From assembly GCF_023073335.1 (NCBI RefSeq), contig NZ_JADPJG010000032.1, positions 372,001 through 436,000 on the forward strand: DNA of 64,000 nucleotides. The letters run 5' to 3'. Both the position numbers and the translations under genes were made by a program. This document shows, in pieces, positions 43,454-52,914 of the stretch (positions are counted from its first letter, which is position 1; every line of letters starts with the position of its first letter). The notes under the pieces were generated by a model. It made no database searches. It had not been told where the DNA came from and saw only the letters and a list, made by a program, of their open reading frames with translations. Source of the stretch: Bradyrhizobium sp. 21. GTDB taxonomy: Bacteria; Pseudomonadota; Alphaproteobacteria; Rhizobiales; Xanthobacteraceae.

Positions 43454-45103
43454 TCACCGCGTCAGCTTCTTGTACTTCACGCGGTGCGGAATGATGCTGT
43501 CCTGGCCGAGCCGGCGCATCTTGTCCTTCTCGTAATCCTGGAAGTTGCCTTCGAACCATTCCACATGGCTGTCGCCTTCGAAGGCCAGGATGTGGGTCGC
43601 GATACGATCGAGGAACCAGCGATCATGGCTGATGATGACGGCGCAGCCGGCGAAATCCTCCAACGCCTCTTCGAGCGCGCGCAGCGTGTCGACGTCGAGG
43701 TCGTTGGTCGGTTCGTCTAGCAGCAGTACGTTGGCGCCGGACTTCAGCATTTTTGCGAGATGCACGCGGTTGCGCTCGCCGCCGGAGAGCGCACCGACCT
43801 TCTTTTGCTGGTCGGCCCCCTTGAAGTTGAACGACGAGCAATAGCCGCGTGAATTGACTTCCCGCTTGCCCAGCAGGATCAGTTCGTTGCCGCCGGAGAT
43901 CTCCTCCCACACGTTCTTGCTGCCATCGAGCGCGTCGCGCGACTGGTCGACATAACCGAGATGAACGCTCTCGCCGACCGTGATGGTGCCCTTGTCCGGC
44001 TGTTCCTGCTTGGTGATCATCTTGAACAGCGTGGTCTTGCCGGCGCCGTTGGCGCCGATCACACCGACGATGCCGCCGGGCGGCAGCTTGAAAGTCAGAT
44101 CGTCGATCAGCATGCGATCGCCGAAACCTTTGCTGAGGGCCTCGAAGTCGACGACGTTCTGACCGAGGCGCTCGGCCACCGGAATCGTAATCTGCGCGGT
44201 CTGGGTCTGCTTTTCGCCCGCCTGTTTCAGCAGATCTTCATAGCGCTGATAGCGCGCCTTGGATTTGGCCTGGCGGGCTTTCGGCGAGGACGCGATCCAT
44301 TCCTGCTCGCGGGCCAGCGTCTTCTGATGCGCAGCGTCCTCGCGGCCCTCCTGCTCGAGCCGCTTCTGCTTCTGCTGCAGCCAGGACGAGTAATTACCCT
44401 CGTAGGGAATCCCCTTGCCGCGATCGAGCTCGAGAATCCAGCTCGTGACGTTGTCGAGGAAGTAGCGGTCATGGGTGACGATCAGGATCGCGCCGGGATA
44501 GTTGCGCAAATGACCTTCCAGCCACGACACCGACTCGGCGTCGAGATGGTTGGTCGGCTCGTCCAGCAGCAGAAGCTCGGGCTGGTCGAGCAGCAGCTTG
44601 CATAGCGCGACGCGGCGGCGCTCACCGCCGGAGAGTTTCGACACGTCGGCATCGTCGGGCGGGCAGCGCAGCGCGTCCATCGCCTGGTCGACCTTGCTGT
44701 CGAGATCCCAGAGGCCCTGGGCCTCGATCTCGTCCTGCAGCTTGGTCATCTCGTCGGCAGTCTCCTCGGAGTAGTTCATCGCCAGCTCGTTGTAGCGATC
44801 GAGGATGGCCTTCTGCTTGGCGACGCCCAGCATGACGTTCTCGCGCACGGAGAGCGTGGGATCGAGATGCGGCTCCTGCTCGAGATAACCAACGCGGGCG
44901 CCCTGGGCGACCCAGGCCTCGCCGTTGTACTCCTTGTCGAGGCCGGCCATGATCTTGAGCAGCGTCGACTTGCCCGAGCCGTTGACACCGAGCACGCCGA
45001 TCTTGGCGTCCGGATAGAACGACAGATGGATGTTATCGAGCACCTTGCGGGTCGGGTAGCTCTTGGTCAGGCCCTGCATAAAGTAGATGAACTGGCGCGC
45101 CAT
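43454..45103 (-). CDS. ettA: Energy-dependent translational throttle protein EttA
   Basis: ABC-F protein of 549 residues that binds the ribosomal E site. Two ABC domains: Walker A GVNGSGKST and LSGGERRRVALCK in the first, GANGAGKTT and LSGGERNRVHLAK in the second, joined by a charged linker. Family-specific N-terminus MARQFIYFMQGLTKSYPTRK with start at 45103; the frame stays open upstream for 115 codons but these are not conserved. Walker B glutamates are in LLLLDEPTNHLDAES and VLLLDEPTNDLDVDT. Confidence 0.93.
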   Translation of the reverse strand: MARQFIYFMQGLTKSYPTRKVLDNIHLSFYPDAKIGVLGVNGSGKSTLLKIMAGLDKEYNGEAWVAQGARVGYLEQEPHLDPTLSVRENVMLGVAKQKAILDRYNELAMNYSEETADEMTKLQDEIEAQGLWDLDSKVDQAMDALRCPPDDADVSKLSGGERRRVALCKLLLDQPELLLLDEPTNHLDAESVSWLEGHLRNYPGAILIVTHDRYFLDNVTSWILELDRGKGIPYEGNYSSWLQQKQKRLEQEGREDAAHQKTLAREQEWIASSPKARQAKSKARYQRYEDLLKQAGEKQTQTAQITIPVAERLGQNVVDFEALSKGFGDRMLIDDLTFKLPPGGIVGVIGANGAGKTTLFKMITKQEQPDKGTITVGESVHLGYVDQSRDALDGSKNVWEEISGGNELILLGKREVNSRGYCSSFNFKGADQQKKVGALSGGERNRVHLAKMLKSGANVLLLDEPTNDLDVDTLRALEEALEDFAGCAVIISHDRWFLDRIATHILAFEGDSHVEWFEGNFQDYEKDKMRRLGQDSIIPHRVKYKKLTR

Positions 45104-45335
45104 CGGTCCCGAATACCTTCGATTTGAGGAAATTTGCTTGCCGCCGATGTAGCGATCCCGCCCCCAAAGGGCAATGTTTTCCCTCCGTTCACCACGGATG
45201 AATACGGTGCGGATACCATCCGGCCGCCGATCCGGACAATTGAAACCATCTTTTAATAAATCAGGCCAAAGCTCGGTTTCGCGCGGAAACAGCGCCACCC
45301 GCTCAGAATGAACGGGAGCACAGCGAGACAGCGTC

Positions 45336-45551
45336 ATGGCCATGATCGAGACCCACTCCATCGCCGTTCCTGCCAGTGCCGGGAACACGTCCGGACTCGT
45401 GTCCGAGGTCCGGGGCTTCTGGAAGCGCTTCTTCGCCACCGCCTTCAACCCCTACCGGCCCGAGCTGCATTACATGCGCGGCCCCGGCCCCGCCTGGCGC
45501 GCCAAGCACGGCATGAATGCGCCGTTCCGGCTCAAGCCCCGCGACCTCTGA
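45336..45551 (+). CDS. Small conserved protein of unknown function
   Basis: Protein of 71 residues, basic and Pro-rich (KRFFATAFNPYRPELHYMRG, PAWRAKHGMNAPFRLKPRDL). No signal peptide or membrane segment. Divergent from ettA with 232 bp between the starts. The function is not recognised. The start may be either of two close ATGs (45336 or 45342). Confidence 0.6.
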   Translation: MAMIETHSIAVPASAGNTSGLVSEVRGFWKRFFATAFNPYRPELHYMRGPGPAWRAKHGMNAPFRLKPRDL

Positions 45552-45655
45552 GCCCTTATCGCCTATCGGATTTTTGAAGACGCGAACGGCTTGCGCACGG
45601 TCGGGATTGCGCGCAACCATGGCTTGGTTCCACCTCTCGCCATGGATGAACGCTG

Positions 45656-46618
45656 ATGACGCGGCTGCGCTGTGCAATTCTCGACGACTATTTCAACCTC
45701 GCCCTTGATGTCGCCGACTGGCCGAAACTCTCCGACCGTATCGACGTCACCGTGTTCAGCCATCCCTTCGCTTCGGAGCAGGCCGCGGCCAGCGCGCTCG
45801 CCGATTTCGAGATCGTCTGCGCGATGCGCGAGCGCACCGCGTTCCCGAAGAGCCTGTTCGAGAGCCTGCCGAAGCTGAAGCTGCTGCTGACATCAGGCAT
45901 GCGCAACGCCTCGATCGACATGGAGGCCGCGAAGGCGCGCGGCGTCACGATCGGCGGCACGCAATATTCGCGCGATCCGACCGCGCCGCTCACAATGGGC
46001 CTGATCCTGGAGCTGACCCGCGGCATCGGCCGCGAGAACGCGCGCATGCATGCGGGCGAGCCCTGGCAGAGCTTTGCCGGCGTCGAGATCGAGGGGCTGA
46101 CGCTCGGCGTCGTCGGGCTCGGCAAGCTCGGCAGCAAGATGGCGGGCATTGCGAAAGCGTTCGGAATGAACGTGATCGCCTGGAGCCCGAATTTGACGCC
46201 GGAGAAGTGCAAGGAGGCCGGCGTGGGCTATGCCACCAAGGAAGAGCTGTTTGCCAAGGCCGACATCGTCACCATCCACGTGGTGCTGAGCGACCGCTCG
46301 CGCGGGCTGGTTGGCCGCGAAGATCTCGCGCGGATGAAGCCGACGGCTTTTCTCGTCAACACCGCGCGGGGGCCGATCGTGGACGAGCAGGCGCTGCTTG
46401 AAGCGTTGCAGCAGAGGAAGATCGCGGGCGCCGGCTTGGATGTGTTCGCGGTCGAGCCGTTGCCGGTCGACCATCCCTTCCGCAAGCTCGACAATCTCGT
46501 GCTGACGCCGCATCTCGGCTACGCCACCGAGGACGGCTTGCGCATCCATTACGGGCAGATGGTCGATGCGATCGATGCCTTCACCAGCGGTGGCGAGCTG
46601 CCGCGGAAGCTGGCCTGA
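45656..46618 (+). CDS. D-2-hydroxyacid dehydrogenase family protein
   Basis: NAD-dependent dehydrogenase of 320 residues. Cofactor motif VVGLGKLGSKMAGIAKAFGM, catalytic Arg in VNTARGPIVDEQ, acid in AGLDVFAVEPLP and His in LTPHLGYATED. The substrate is unknown; the family covers phosphoglycerate, glyoxylate and related acids. A terminator follows at 46624. Confidence 0.9.
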   Translation: MTRLRCAILDDYFNLALDVADWPKLSDRIDVTVFSHPFASEQAAASALADFEIVCAMRERTAFPKSLFESLPKLKLLLTSGMRNASIDMEAAKARGVTIGGTQYSRDPTAPLTMGLILELTRGIGRENARMHAGEPWQSFAGVEIEGLTLGVVGLGKLGSKMAGIAKAFGMNVIAWSPNLTPEKCKEAGVGYATKEELFAKADIVTIHVVLSDRSRGLVGREDLARMKPTAFLVNTARGPIVDEQALLEALQQRKIAGAGLDVFAVEPLPVDHPFRKLDNLVLTPHLGYATEDGLRIHYGQMVDAIDAFTSGGELPRKLA

Positions 46619-46623
46619 AACGG

Positions 46624-46650
46624 AAAGGGCGTGCCGTCGGCACGCCCTTT
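46624..46650. terminator. Bidirectional terminator hairpin
   Basis: AAAGGGCGTGCC-GTC-GGCACGCCCTTT, a perfect 12-bp stem flanked by A and T runs within the stem. It serves both the dehydrogenase and the convergent L,D-transpeptidase. Confidence 0.8.
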
Positions 46651-46691
46651 CGCAATCTGAAACTTTCGCAATCAGCGTTTTCGCGAAGCGC

Positions 46692-47879
46692 CTAGCGCAC
46701 GGTGACCGGTGCGGGCAGCGGCGGCACGACGGTCGGCTGTGTGCCCGGGACAGGACCAGCCTGCGCAGCCATCGGGGCCGGACCGGCGGCACCGGGCATG
46801 GGTGCAGCGGATGCGGTGGCCGTTCCCGGCGGCGGGCCGCCCGGCATCACCACCACACGGGTGCCGACCTTGACGCGATCGAACAGGTCCGAGACGTCCT
46901 CGTTCAGCATGCCGATGCAGCCGGACGAGACGAACTTGCCGATCGTCGAGGGCTGGTTGGTGCCGTGGATGCGGTAGACGGTCGAGCCGAGATACATTGC
47001 GCGGGCGCCGAGCGGATTGCCGGGACCGCCGGCCATGAAGCGCGGCAGATAGGGCTGGCGCTCGATCATTTCCGTCGGCGGATGCCAATCCGGCCACTCG
47101 GCCTTCCGGGTGATCTTCTGCACGCCGGTCCAGGTGAAGCCGTCGCGGCCGACGCGGACGCCATAGCGGACCGCACGGCCATTGCCGAGGACGTAATAGA
47201 GATAGGTGTTCGGGGTATCGACGATGAGCGTTCCGGCCGGCTCCTTGGTCGCGAGCGAGACTTCCTGACGGCGCAGGTTCTGCGGCAATTGCGCAGGCGC
47301 GGCGTCAGGCTGCTCCTCGGGCGGCAGCGAAGCGATCGACATCGGCCGACCATCGGCACCGACCGGGGGCTGGCCAGCCTGGACCGTTCCGGTCGCAGCG
47401 GGACCACCAACGGCCTCGGGCGGACGCAATCCGTCGCCGGCAGGGCCTTGGGCCGGACGGTCGGCGTAGATCACCGCGGGCGGGCCGGCGGGGCGACCGT
47501 AGCGAGGATCGTCGGGCGATGTCACGGGACCCTGCGGCGGCGCGGCTGAGTAGACGGGGGGACCTGCGGGACGCCCATAACGGGGATCATCCGGCGACAT
47601 CACCGGGCCCTGCGGCGGGACAGCCGAATAGACCGGCGGACCAGCCGGACGGCCGTAGCGCGGGTCTGGACCGGGCGGCGGCAGCGACGCCTGCGGCATC
47701 GCGTCGTCGTCATCTTCCAGCGCGTCGAAATTCGGGGTGCGGTCGCCGGGCCGATATTCGGCCGGCGCGCCATAGCTCGGCGCCTGCTGGACCGGATAGC
47801 TCTGGGCCTGTGCGAGCGAGGTTCCCGCCGCAGCGACTGTTGCGGCAGCGCATATCGTCAGAAAATGTTTGATCATCAT
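46692..47879 (-). CDS. L,D-transpeptidase with Pro-rich tandem repeats
   Basis: Second ErfK/YbiS-type L,D-transpeptidase, 395 residues. Signal peptide MMIKHFLTICAAATVAAAGTSLAQA; then a Pro-rich linker containing three copies of DPRYGRPAGPPVYSA(x)PPQG(P) spaced by about 26 residues; then the YkuD domain with HGTNQPSTIGKFVSSGCIGM (catalytic Cys in SSGC). The C-terminus is another Pro/Ala-rich stretch. The catalytic domain matches the paralogue at 1673 closely. Start at 47879; ATG 47876 is equally possible. Confidence 0.88.
   Translation of the reverse strand: MMIKHFLTICAAATVAAAGTSLAQAQSYPVQQAPSYGAPAEYRPGDRTPNFDALEDDDDAMPQASLPPPGPDPRYGRPAGPPVYSAVPPQGPVMSPDDPRYGRPAGPPVYSAAPPQGPVTSPDDPRYGRPAGPPAVIYADRPAQGPAGDGLRPPEAVGGPAATGTVQAGQPPVGADGRPMSIASLPPEEQPDAAPAQLPQNLRRQEVSLATKEPAGTLIVDTPNTYLYYVLGNGRAVRYGVRVGRDGFTWTGVQKITRKAEWPDWHPPTEMIERQPYLPRFMAGGPGNPLGARAMYLGSTVYRIHGTNQPSTIGKFVSSGCIGMLNEDVSDLFDRVKVGTRVVVMPGGPPPGTATASAAPMPGAAGPAPMAAQAGPVPGTQPTVVPPLPAPVTVR
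47470..47670 (-). repeat. Three in-frame tandem repeats in the transpeptidase linker
   Basis: About 78-bp units encoding PDDPRYGRPAGPPVYSA and PPQGPVxS, two nearly identical and one truncated (PAVIY). Copy number in this linker probably varies between strains. Confidence 0.8.
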
Positions 47880-48166
47880 CGCTCTTGTATAGTCCCCGGG
47901 CCCCGTCCGGACCGTTAACGGCCAGATGACCGAAGATAGCGGCACATTCAAGACATGACAGGCTGATTTGTGCCTGATTTAGCGATTTGTGATGCAAGTG
48001 CACACAGTTGCCCCGTTGCATCACGGGAGCGGAAATCGCGTGACGCCGTAGATTGCCGGAGTCCTCGGCCCGAATTTTGCGGAACTGCGCGGAGACGTTG
48101 CGATATGGTCGAATCAGCCTGATTCGCCTCCTCTTTGTGCTCCGATCCCCGCGTGGCGAACGCGGC

Positions 48167-48997
48167 ATGCAGTACCGTCACCGCGTTCAGATGGCTCTTG
48201 GGTCCCGGCCGCCACCCGCCGGGGCGGAAATTCGTACCCGTCCGATGCTTCCCGGCTTTCGCTTCCTGTTTGCCGCGATCCTGCTGTCAGCCTCCATCCT
48301 GGTGTTCGGCCTAGGCGCCACCGCGCTGCTGCGGGCGAGCCATGAGCAGTATGTCAGCAACCCCTCCTGGCGGAATGGCCCGCAGGAGCAGGTGTTTGCG
48401 CAAGCTGCCGAGCCGGCCCAGCCGGTGCTCGCGGCTCTCCGCGCCGAGCCGGAGGTGGCCGAGCCCAAACCGTCGCTGCGCGACCAGGTGCCGACGATCG
48501 GCTTGCCCGCGAGCGAGCCCGAGCAGGTGGCGGCACCGACGACCGAGGCCGACACGCTGGCCCAGCTCGCCACGCCCTATATTGACACCCCGGCCGCCGA
48601 ACCCGCCAAGGTGGAGGAGGCCACAGCGCAAGCATCCAGCAACACGCTTACGCCGGCCGATACCACCGCATCCATCGCGGAGGCCAAGCCCGCGCTGATC
48701 GGTCCCGCGAGTAGACCCGCGCTTGCCGCCCCCAGCGCAGCCTCGTCCACTTTCGACATGGCGAGCGCGAAATTCGCCGCATTGAATGATCCGGCGACCA
48801 CGGCCTGGAAGAATCCTCCGGCGAAGGCCAAGCCCGACAGCAGCGCATCCGACGGCAAGGCGATCAAGCGCCGGGCGAAGGCGAAGAAGCGGCACCGCGT
48901 CGTGCGACGTCCGCCGCCTCAGCAAGTGCAGCAGCAGCTTGATCCGTTTGGTCAACAGCAGACGCTGGCGACAACGGCCACGCGCGCGCGCCAGTAA
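48167..48997 (+). CDS. Membrane-anchored Pro/Ala-rich protein of unknown function
   Basis: Protein of 276 residues. One membrane helix (FLFAAILLSASILVFGLGATALL, about residues 30-52) is followed by a long Pro/Ala/Glu-rich periplasmic region and a basic C-terminus (KRRAKAKKRHRVVRRPPPQQ). It resembles periplasmic spacer proteins that bind or cross the cell wall. Divergent from the transpeptidase. The start is uncertain (48167, 48191 or 48245). Confidence 0.65.
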   Translation: MQYRHRVQMALGSRPPPAGAEIRTRPMLPGFRFLFAAILLSASILVFGLGATALLRASHEQYVSNPSWRNGPQEQVFAQAAEPAQPVLAALRAEPEVAEPKPSLRDQVPTIGLPASEPEQVAAPTTEADTLAQLATPYIDTPAAEPAKVEEATAQASSNTLTPADTTASIAEAKPALIGPASRPALAAPSAASSTFDMASAKFAALNDPATTAWKNPPAKAKPDSSASDGKAIKRRAKAKKRHRVVRRPPPQQVQQQLDPFGQQQTLATTATRARQ

Positions 48998-48999
48998 GC

Positions 49000-49857
49000 T
49001 CACGCCGGCCCGGTCGCGACCGGCGGTCCCTTTTCTTGGCCCCATTCCGACCACGAGCCATCGTAGAGCGCGGTGTCGGTGATGCCGAGGCGATAGAGCG
49101 CCAATGTCAGCACGCCGGCAGAGACCCCGGAGCCGCAGCTCGTCACGATCGGCGCATCGAGCTTGACGCCGGCGCTCGCGAAGGCGGCGCGGAGATCGTC
49201 GAGCGGCTTCATCGTGCCGGTCGCGGCGTCGAACAGCTGATTGTAAGGCACGTTACGCGCGCCGGGGATATGGCCGGAGCGGATGCCCGCGCGCGGCTCG
49301 GGCGCGCGGCCCTCGAAGCGGTCGGCAGCGCGCGCGTCGATCACCTGCTCGGCACGGCTTTCGACGTTGGCGATCAGCTGCTGCATGCTGCGCACGCGTT
49401 TTGAATCGTAACTCGCCTTGAAGCTCGCCGGCTTCGGCTTCACCTCGCCGCTCTCGACCGGACGTCCTTCGGCGCGCCATTTCTTCAGGCCGCCATTGAG
49501 GATGCGCACATTGCTGTGGCCGAAGGCCAGGAACATCCACCACGCGCGTGGCGCCGCGACCCAGCCGCCGGCATCGTAGAGGACGACGGTGTCGGCATTG
49601 GAGATGCCGAGTTGGCCCGCGTCACGTCCGAACTGTTCGGCGCTCGGATACATGTGCGGCAGCGGGTTGGAATGGTCCGATACCGCATCGACGTCGAAGA
49701 ACACCGCGCCCGGCAGATGCGCGGCGAGGTAATCATCCTTCGGCAGCGGCAGCACGCCCGGCAGCTTGAAGCTGGCGTCGAGCACCTTGACGTCGGCATC
49801 ATTGATGTGGGCGGCGAGCCATTCGGTGGAGACGAGGGGGTCGGTGGGGGAGGTCAT
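49000..49857 (-). CDS. sseA: 3-mercaptopyruvate sulfurtransferase
   Basis: Two-rhodanese-domain sulfurtransferase of 285 residues. The catalytic Cys is C241 in TSCGSGVSAGVL, the CGSGVS/T loop diagnostic of mercaptopyruvate rather than thiosulfate sulfurtransferase. N-domain segments VKVLDASFKLPG and HLPGAVFFDVDAVSDHSNPL, C-domain IDARAADRFEGRAPEPRAGI and SGHIPGARNVP. Upstream family B repeat separates it from a single-domain rhodanese. Confidence 0.9.
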   Translation of the reverse strand: MTSPTDPLVSTEWLAAHINDADVKVLDASFKLPGVLPLPKDDYLAAHLPGAVFFDVDAVSDHSNPLPHMYPSAEQFGRDAGQLGISNADTVVLYDAGGWVAAPRAWWMFLAFGHSNVRILNGGLKKWRAEGRPVESGEVKPKPASFKASYDSKRVRSMQQLIANVESRAEQVIDARAADRFEGRAPEPRAGIRSGHIPGARNVPYNQLFDAATGTMKPLDDLRAAFASAGVKLDAPIVTSCGSGVSAGVLTLALYRLGITDTALYDGSWSEWGQEKGPPVATGPA

Positions 49858-49917
49858 GAGATTTCTTCCTTGTGCGCAGCACGAGCGAGGTTGAAGCAGC
49901 GCGCATCAAACTCCGCT

Positions 49918-50011
49918 GTCATCGCCCGGCTTGACCGGGCGATCCAGTATCCGGAGGCGGTTGTGATTGAGCGGAGAGGCCGCTGGATTCCCCGCCTGCG
50001 CGGGGAATGAC
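49918..50011. repeat. Family B repeat copy 4
   Basis: GTCATCGCCCGG-CTTGA-CCGGGCGATCCAGTA left hairpin and CTGGATTCCCCGCCTGCGCGGGGAATGAC right hairpin, the cleanest copy of the family. Confidence 0.9.
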
Positions 50012-50042
50012 GCAGGAGATTGGAGCAACAGCGAAGCACCCT

Positions 50043-50456
50043 TCACCCCTTCTTCTTCGGCTCCCATTGCTGCGTCGGACCTCCGGCATCACGCCAGGCG
50101 GCGTAGCCGCCGGCGATGTGGGCAACGGGCTTGAGGCCCATGTCCTTCGCGGTCTTCGCCGCCAGCGCGGAGCGCATGCCGCCGGCGCAATGGAAGACGA
50201 ACTTCTTGTCTTCCTGGAACACCGGCTTCGCATACGGGCTCTGGGGATCAATCCAGAATTCGAGCATGCCGCGGGTGCAGGCGAACGCGCCGGGGATGCG
50301 GCCGTCGCGCTCGATCTCGCGGGGATCGCGGATGTCGACGATGACCACGTCGCCGTTCTTGGAGATTTCGATGGCGTCCTTGGCGGTGAGCGTCTCGATC
50401 TCGGCATTGGCCTCGTCGATCAGCGCCTTGATGCCGCGGGTGATGTTTTGGGGCAT
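50043..50456 (-). CDS. Single-domain rhodanese-like protein
   Basis: Protein of 137 residues with one rhodanese domain: VVIVDIRDPREIERDGRIPG and the catalytic loop C90 in VFHCAGGMRSALAA. Start MPQNITRGIKALIDEANAEI with a GAGGGA ribosome-binding site. The CAGGMR loop is typical of the thiosulfate-type single-domain proteins. Same strand as sseA; the role is probably sulfur or persulfide handling. Confidence 0.87.
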   Translation of the reverse strand: MPQNITRGIKALIDEANAEIETLTAKDAIEISKNGDVVIVDIRDPREIERDGRIPGAFACTRGMLEFWIDPQSPYAKPVFQEDKKFVFHCAGGMRSALAAKTAKDMGLKPVAHIAGGYAAWRDAGGPTQQWEPKKKG

Positions 50457-50512
50457 GTGGTTTTCCCTCTTGTCGGCCACTGCGCGGCCGTCCGGACTGA
50501 CGTTGCGTATAG

Positions 50513-51688
50513 CTAGTGCGTCAATTCCTTCATCGCACCTTCCAGACCCTCGATCGTGATCGGGTACATGCGATTGGCGAAGATGCGTTTGATGATGGTG
50601 GTGGATTCCGAATAGTCCCAGTGCTTCTGCTGCACCGGGTTCAGCCACACCGAATGCGGATAGGTGTGGATGATGCGGTCGAGCCACACCGAGCCGGGCT
50701 CCTCGTTGACGTGCTCGACCGAGCCGCCGGGCACCATGATCTCGTAAGGTGACATCGAGGCATCGCCGACGAACACGATCTTGTAGTCATGCGGATATTT
50801 GTGAAGCACGTCCCAGGTCGGCGTGCGGTCGGTGAAGCGGCGCTTGTTCTGCTTCCACACGCCTTCATAGAGGCAGTTGTGGAAGTAGAAATACTCCATG
50901 TGCTTGAACTCGCTCTTCGCCGCCGAGAACAGCTCCTCGACCTGCTCGATATGCGCATCCATCGAGCCGCCGATGTCGAAGAACACCAAAAGCTTCACCG
51001 CGTTGCGCCGCTCGGGGCGCATGTGGACATCGAGATAGCCGTGATTGGCAGTCTCGCGGATGGTGGTGTCGAGATCGAGCTCGTCGGGCGCGCCGGTGCG
51101 CGCGAACTTGCGCAAGCGGCGCAGCGCCACCTTGATGTTGCGGATGCCGAGCTCGACATTGCCGTCGAGGTCCTTGAACTCGCGCTTGTCCCACACCTTC
51201 ACGGCGCGGTTGTTGCGGTTCTTCTCCTGGCCGATGCGGACGCCTTCGGGATTGTAGCCGTGGGCGCCGAACGGCGAGGTGCCGGCCGTGCCGATCCACT
51301 TCGAGCCGCCCTGGTGGCGGCCCTTCTGCTCCTCGAGGCGCTTCTTCAGCGTCTCCATGAGCTTGTCCCAGCCCATCGCCTCGATCTGCTTCTTCTCGTC
51401 GTCCGTCAGGTATTTCTCTGCGAGCTTCTTCAGCCATTCCGCGGGGATCTCGGCGCCTTCCATGGCGTCGAGCAGGCTTTCCAGCCCCTTGAACACCGTG
51501 CCGAAGACGCGGTCGAACTTGTCGAGGTTGCGCTCGTCCTTCACCAGCGAGGCGCGCGACAGATAATAGAAATTTTCGACCGTGTAGTCCGCGAGGTCGG
51601 CGTCGAGCGCCTCCATCAGCGTGAGGTATTCGCGCAGCGTCACGGGGACCTGCGCATCGCGCAGAGAAGTGAAGAATTGCAGGAACAT
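50513..51688 (-). CDS. VWA-domain protein, CoxE-like
   Basis: Protein of 391 residues. N-terminal helical region (MFLQFFTSLRDAQVPVTLRE), then a charged middle, and a C-terminal von Willebrand A domain with the MIDAS-like DIGGSM (VFFDIGGSMDAHIEQVEEL) and FHNCLYEGVWK, VFVGDASMSPYEI. It matches CoxE-type VWA proteins that work with MoxR ATPases. The start at 51688 has AGGA upstream; the frame continues open for 69 codons. Confidence 0.87.
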   Translation of the reverse strand: MFLQFFTSLRDAQVPVTLREYLTLMEALDADLADYTVENFYYLSRASLVKDERNLDKFDRVFGTVFKGLESLLDAMEGAEIPAEWLKKLAEKYLTDDEKKQIEAMGWDKLMETLKKRLEEQKGRHQGGSKWIGTAGTSPFGAHGYNPEGVRIGQEKNRNNRAVKVWDKREFKDLDGNVELGIRNIKVALRRLRKFARTGAPDELDLDTTIRETANHGYLDVHMRPERRNAVKLLVFFDIGGSMDAHIEQVEELFSAAKSEFKHMEYFYFHNCLYEGVWKQNKRRFTDRTPTWDVLHKYPHDYKIVFVGDASMSPYEIMVPGGSVEHVNEEPGSVWLDRIIHTYPHSVWLNPVQQKHWDYSESTTIIKRIFANRMYPITIEGLEGAMKELTH

Positions 51689-51921
51689 GAGTGACAGATT
51701 GCCCGTCGGGGGCCGAACGTCAAGGGGCGGCACCTGGCCTCTTCCGCCAGCTCCCGGTCGCGATTGTCCGCGAGGCGGGATTGGCGCGGCGATTGTACTG
51801 CTCATCCTTTCGCTGGTAAAACGGGTCTGAAAGCCTGACCGAACCGGGAATAGCCGCCTCAACCGGCCCTTCCCTTCGCCGGACGGGGATTGCACCCCGG
51901 GCCGATCAACAAGGACGCGCG

Positions 51922-52764
51922 ATGAAATTTACCGGCACCAAGGACTATGTTGCCACCGACGATCTCAAGGTCGCCGTCAATGCTTCGATCGTGCTGGAGC
52001 GCCCGTTGCTCATCAAGGGCGAGCCCGGCACCGGCAAGACGGTGCTGGCGGAGGAAGTGGCGAAGGCGCTGAACGCGCCGCTTCTGACCTGGCACATCAA
52101 GTCCACCACCAAGGCGCAGCAGGGCCTCTACGAATACGACGCGGTGTCGCGCCTGCGCGACAGCCAGCTCGGCGATGCCCGCGTGTCCGACATCAAGAAC
52201 TACATCAAGCGCGGCAAGCTGTGGGACGCTTTCACCGCCGAGCAGCGCCCGGTGCTGCTGATCGACGAGATCGACAAGGCCGACATCGAATTCCCGAACG
52301 ATTTGCTGCTCGAGCTCGACCGCATGGAATTCCATGTCTACGAGACCGGCGAGACGATCAAGGCCAAGCAGCGCCCGATCATGATGATCACCTCCAACAA
52401 CGAGAAGGAGCTGCCGGACGCGTTCCTGCGCCGCTGCTTCTTCCACTACATCAAGTTTCCCGACGCCGACACCATGACCCGGATCGTCGACGTCCACTTC
52501 CCCGGCATCAAGAAGCGCCTGGTGGAAGAGGCGCTACGCATCTTCTTCGAGGTCCGCGAGGTGCCCGGCCTGAAGAAGAAGCCGTCGACGTCGGAGCTTT
52601 TGGACTGGCTCAAGCTGCTGCTCAACGAGGACATGAGCGTCGAACAGCTCCGTGAGCGCGACCCGCGAAAGCTGATCCCGCCCCTGCATGGCGCGCTGCT
52701 CAAGAACGAGCAGGACGTGCATCTGTTCGAGCGGCTGGCGTTTCTGAGCCGACGGGAAGTGTAG
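51922..52764 (+). CDS. MoxR-family AAA ATPase
   Basis: AAA+ ATPase of 280 residues. Walker A GEPGTGKT (residues 33-40), Walker B VLLIDEIDKADIEFPNDLLL, sensor ITSNNEKELPDAFLRRC. Divergent from the VWA gene with 233 bp between the starts. MoxR/VWA pairs act as chaperones that insert cofactors or metal centres into target enzymes; the client is not in the window. Confidence 0.9.
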   Translation: MKFTGTKDYVATDDLKVAVNASIVLERPLLIKGEPGTGKTVLAEEVAKALNAPLLTWHIKSTTKAQQGLYEYDAVSRLRDSQLGDARVSDIKNYIKRGKLWDAFTAEQRPVLLIDEIDKADIEFPNDLLLELDRMEFHVYETGETIKAKQRPIMMITSNNEKELPDAFLRRCFFHYIKFPDADTMTRIVDVHFPGIKKRLVEEALRIFFEVREVPGLKKKPSTSELLDWLKLLLNEDMSVEQLRERDPRKLIPPLHGALLKNEQDVHLFERLAFLSRREV

Positions 52765-52781
52765 GGTCGCCGCGACGTCTT

Positions 52782-52868
52782 GTAGGATGGGTAGAGCGCA
52801 GCGAAACCCATCAGGCTCCTTCCGGGAAAAGCAAGTGATGGGTTTCGCAAGGGCTCTACCCATCCTAC
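52782..52868. repeat. Family C repeat copy 2
   Basis: GTAGGATGGGTAGAGCGCAGCGAAACCCATC and its inverted copy with a one-sided change (GGGTTTCGCAAGGGCTCTACCC), loop about 25 bp. It follows the MoxR gene stop by 18 bp. Confidence 0.92.
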
Positions 52869-52914
52869 GGCATCACAGACACACCTTCGCATCCTCGCGG
52901 CGCATTTCGCCCGA

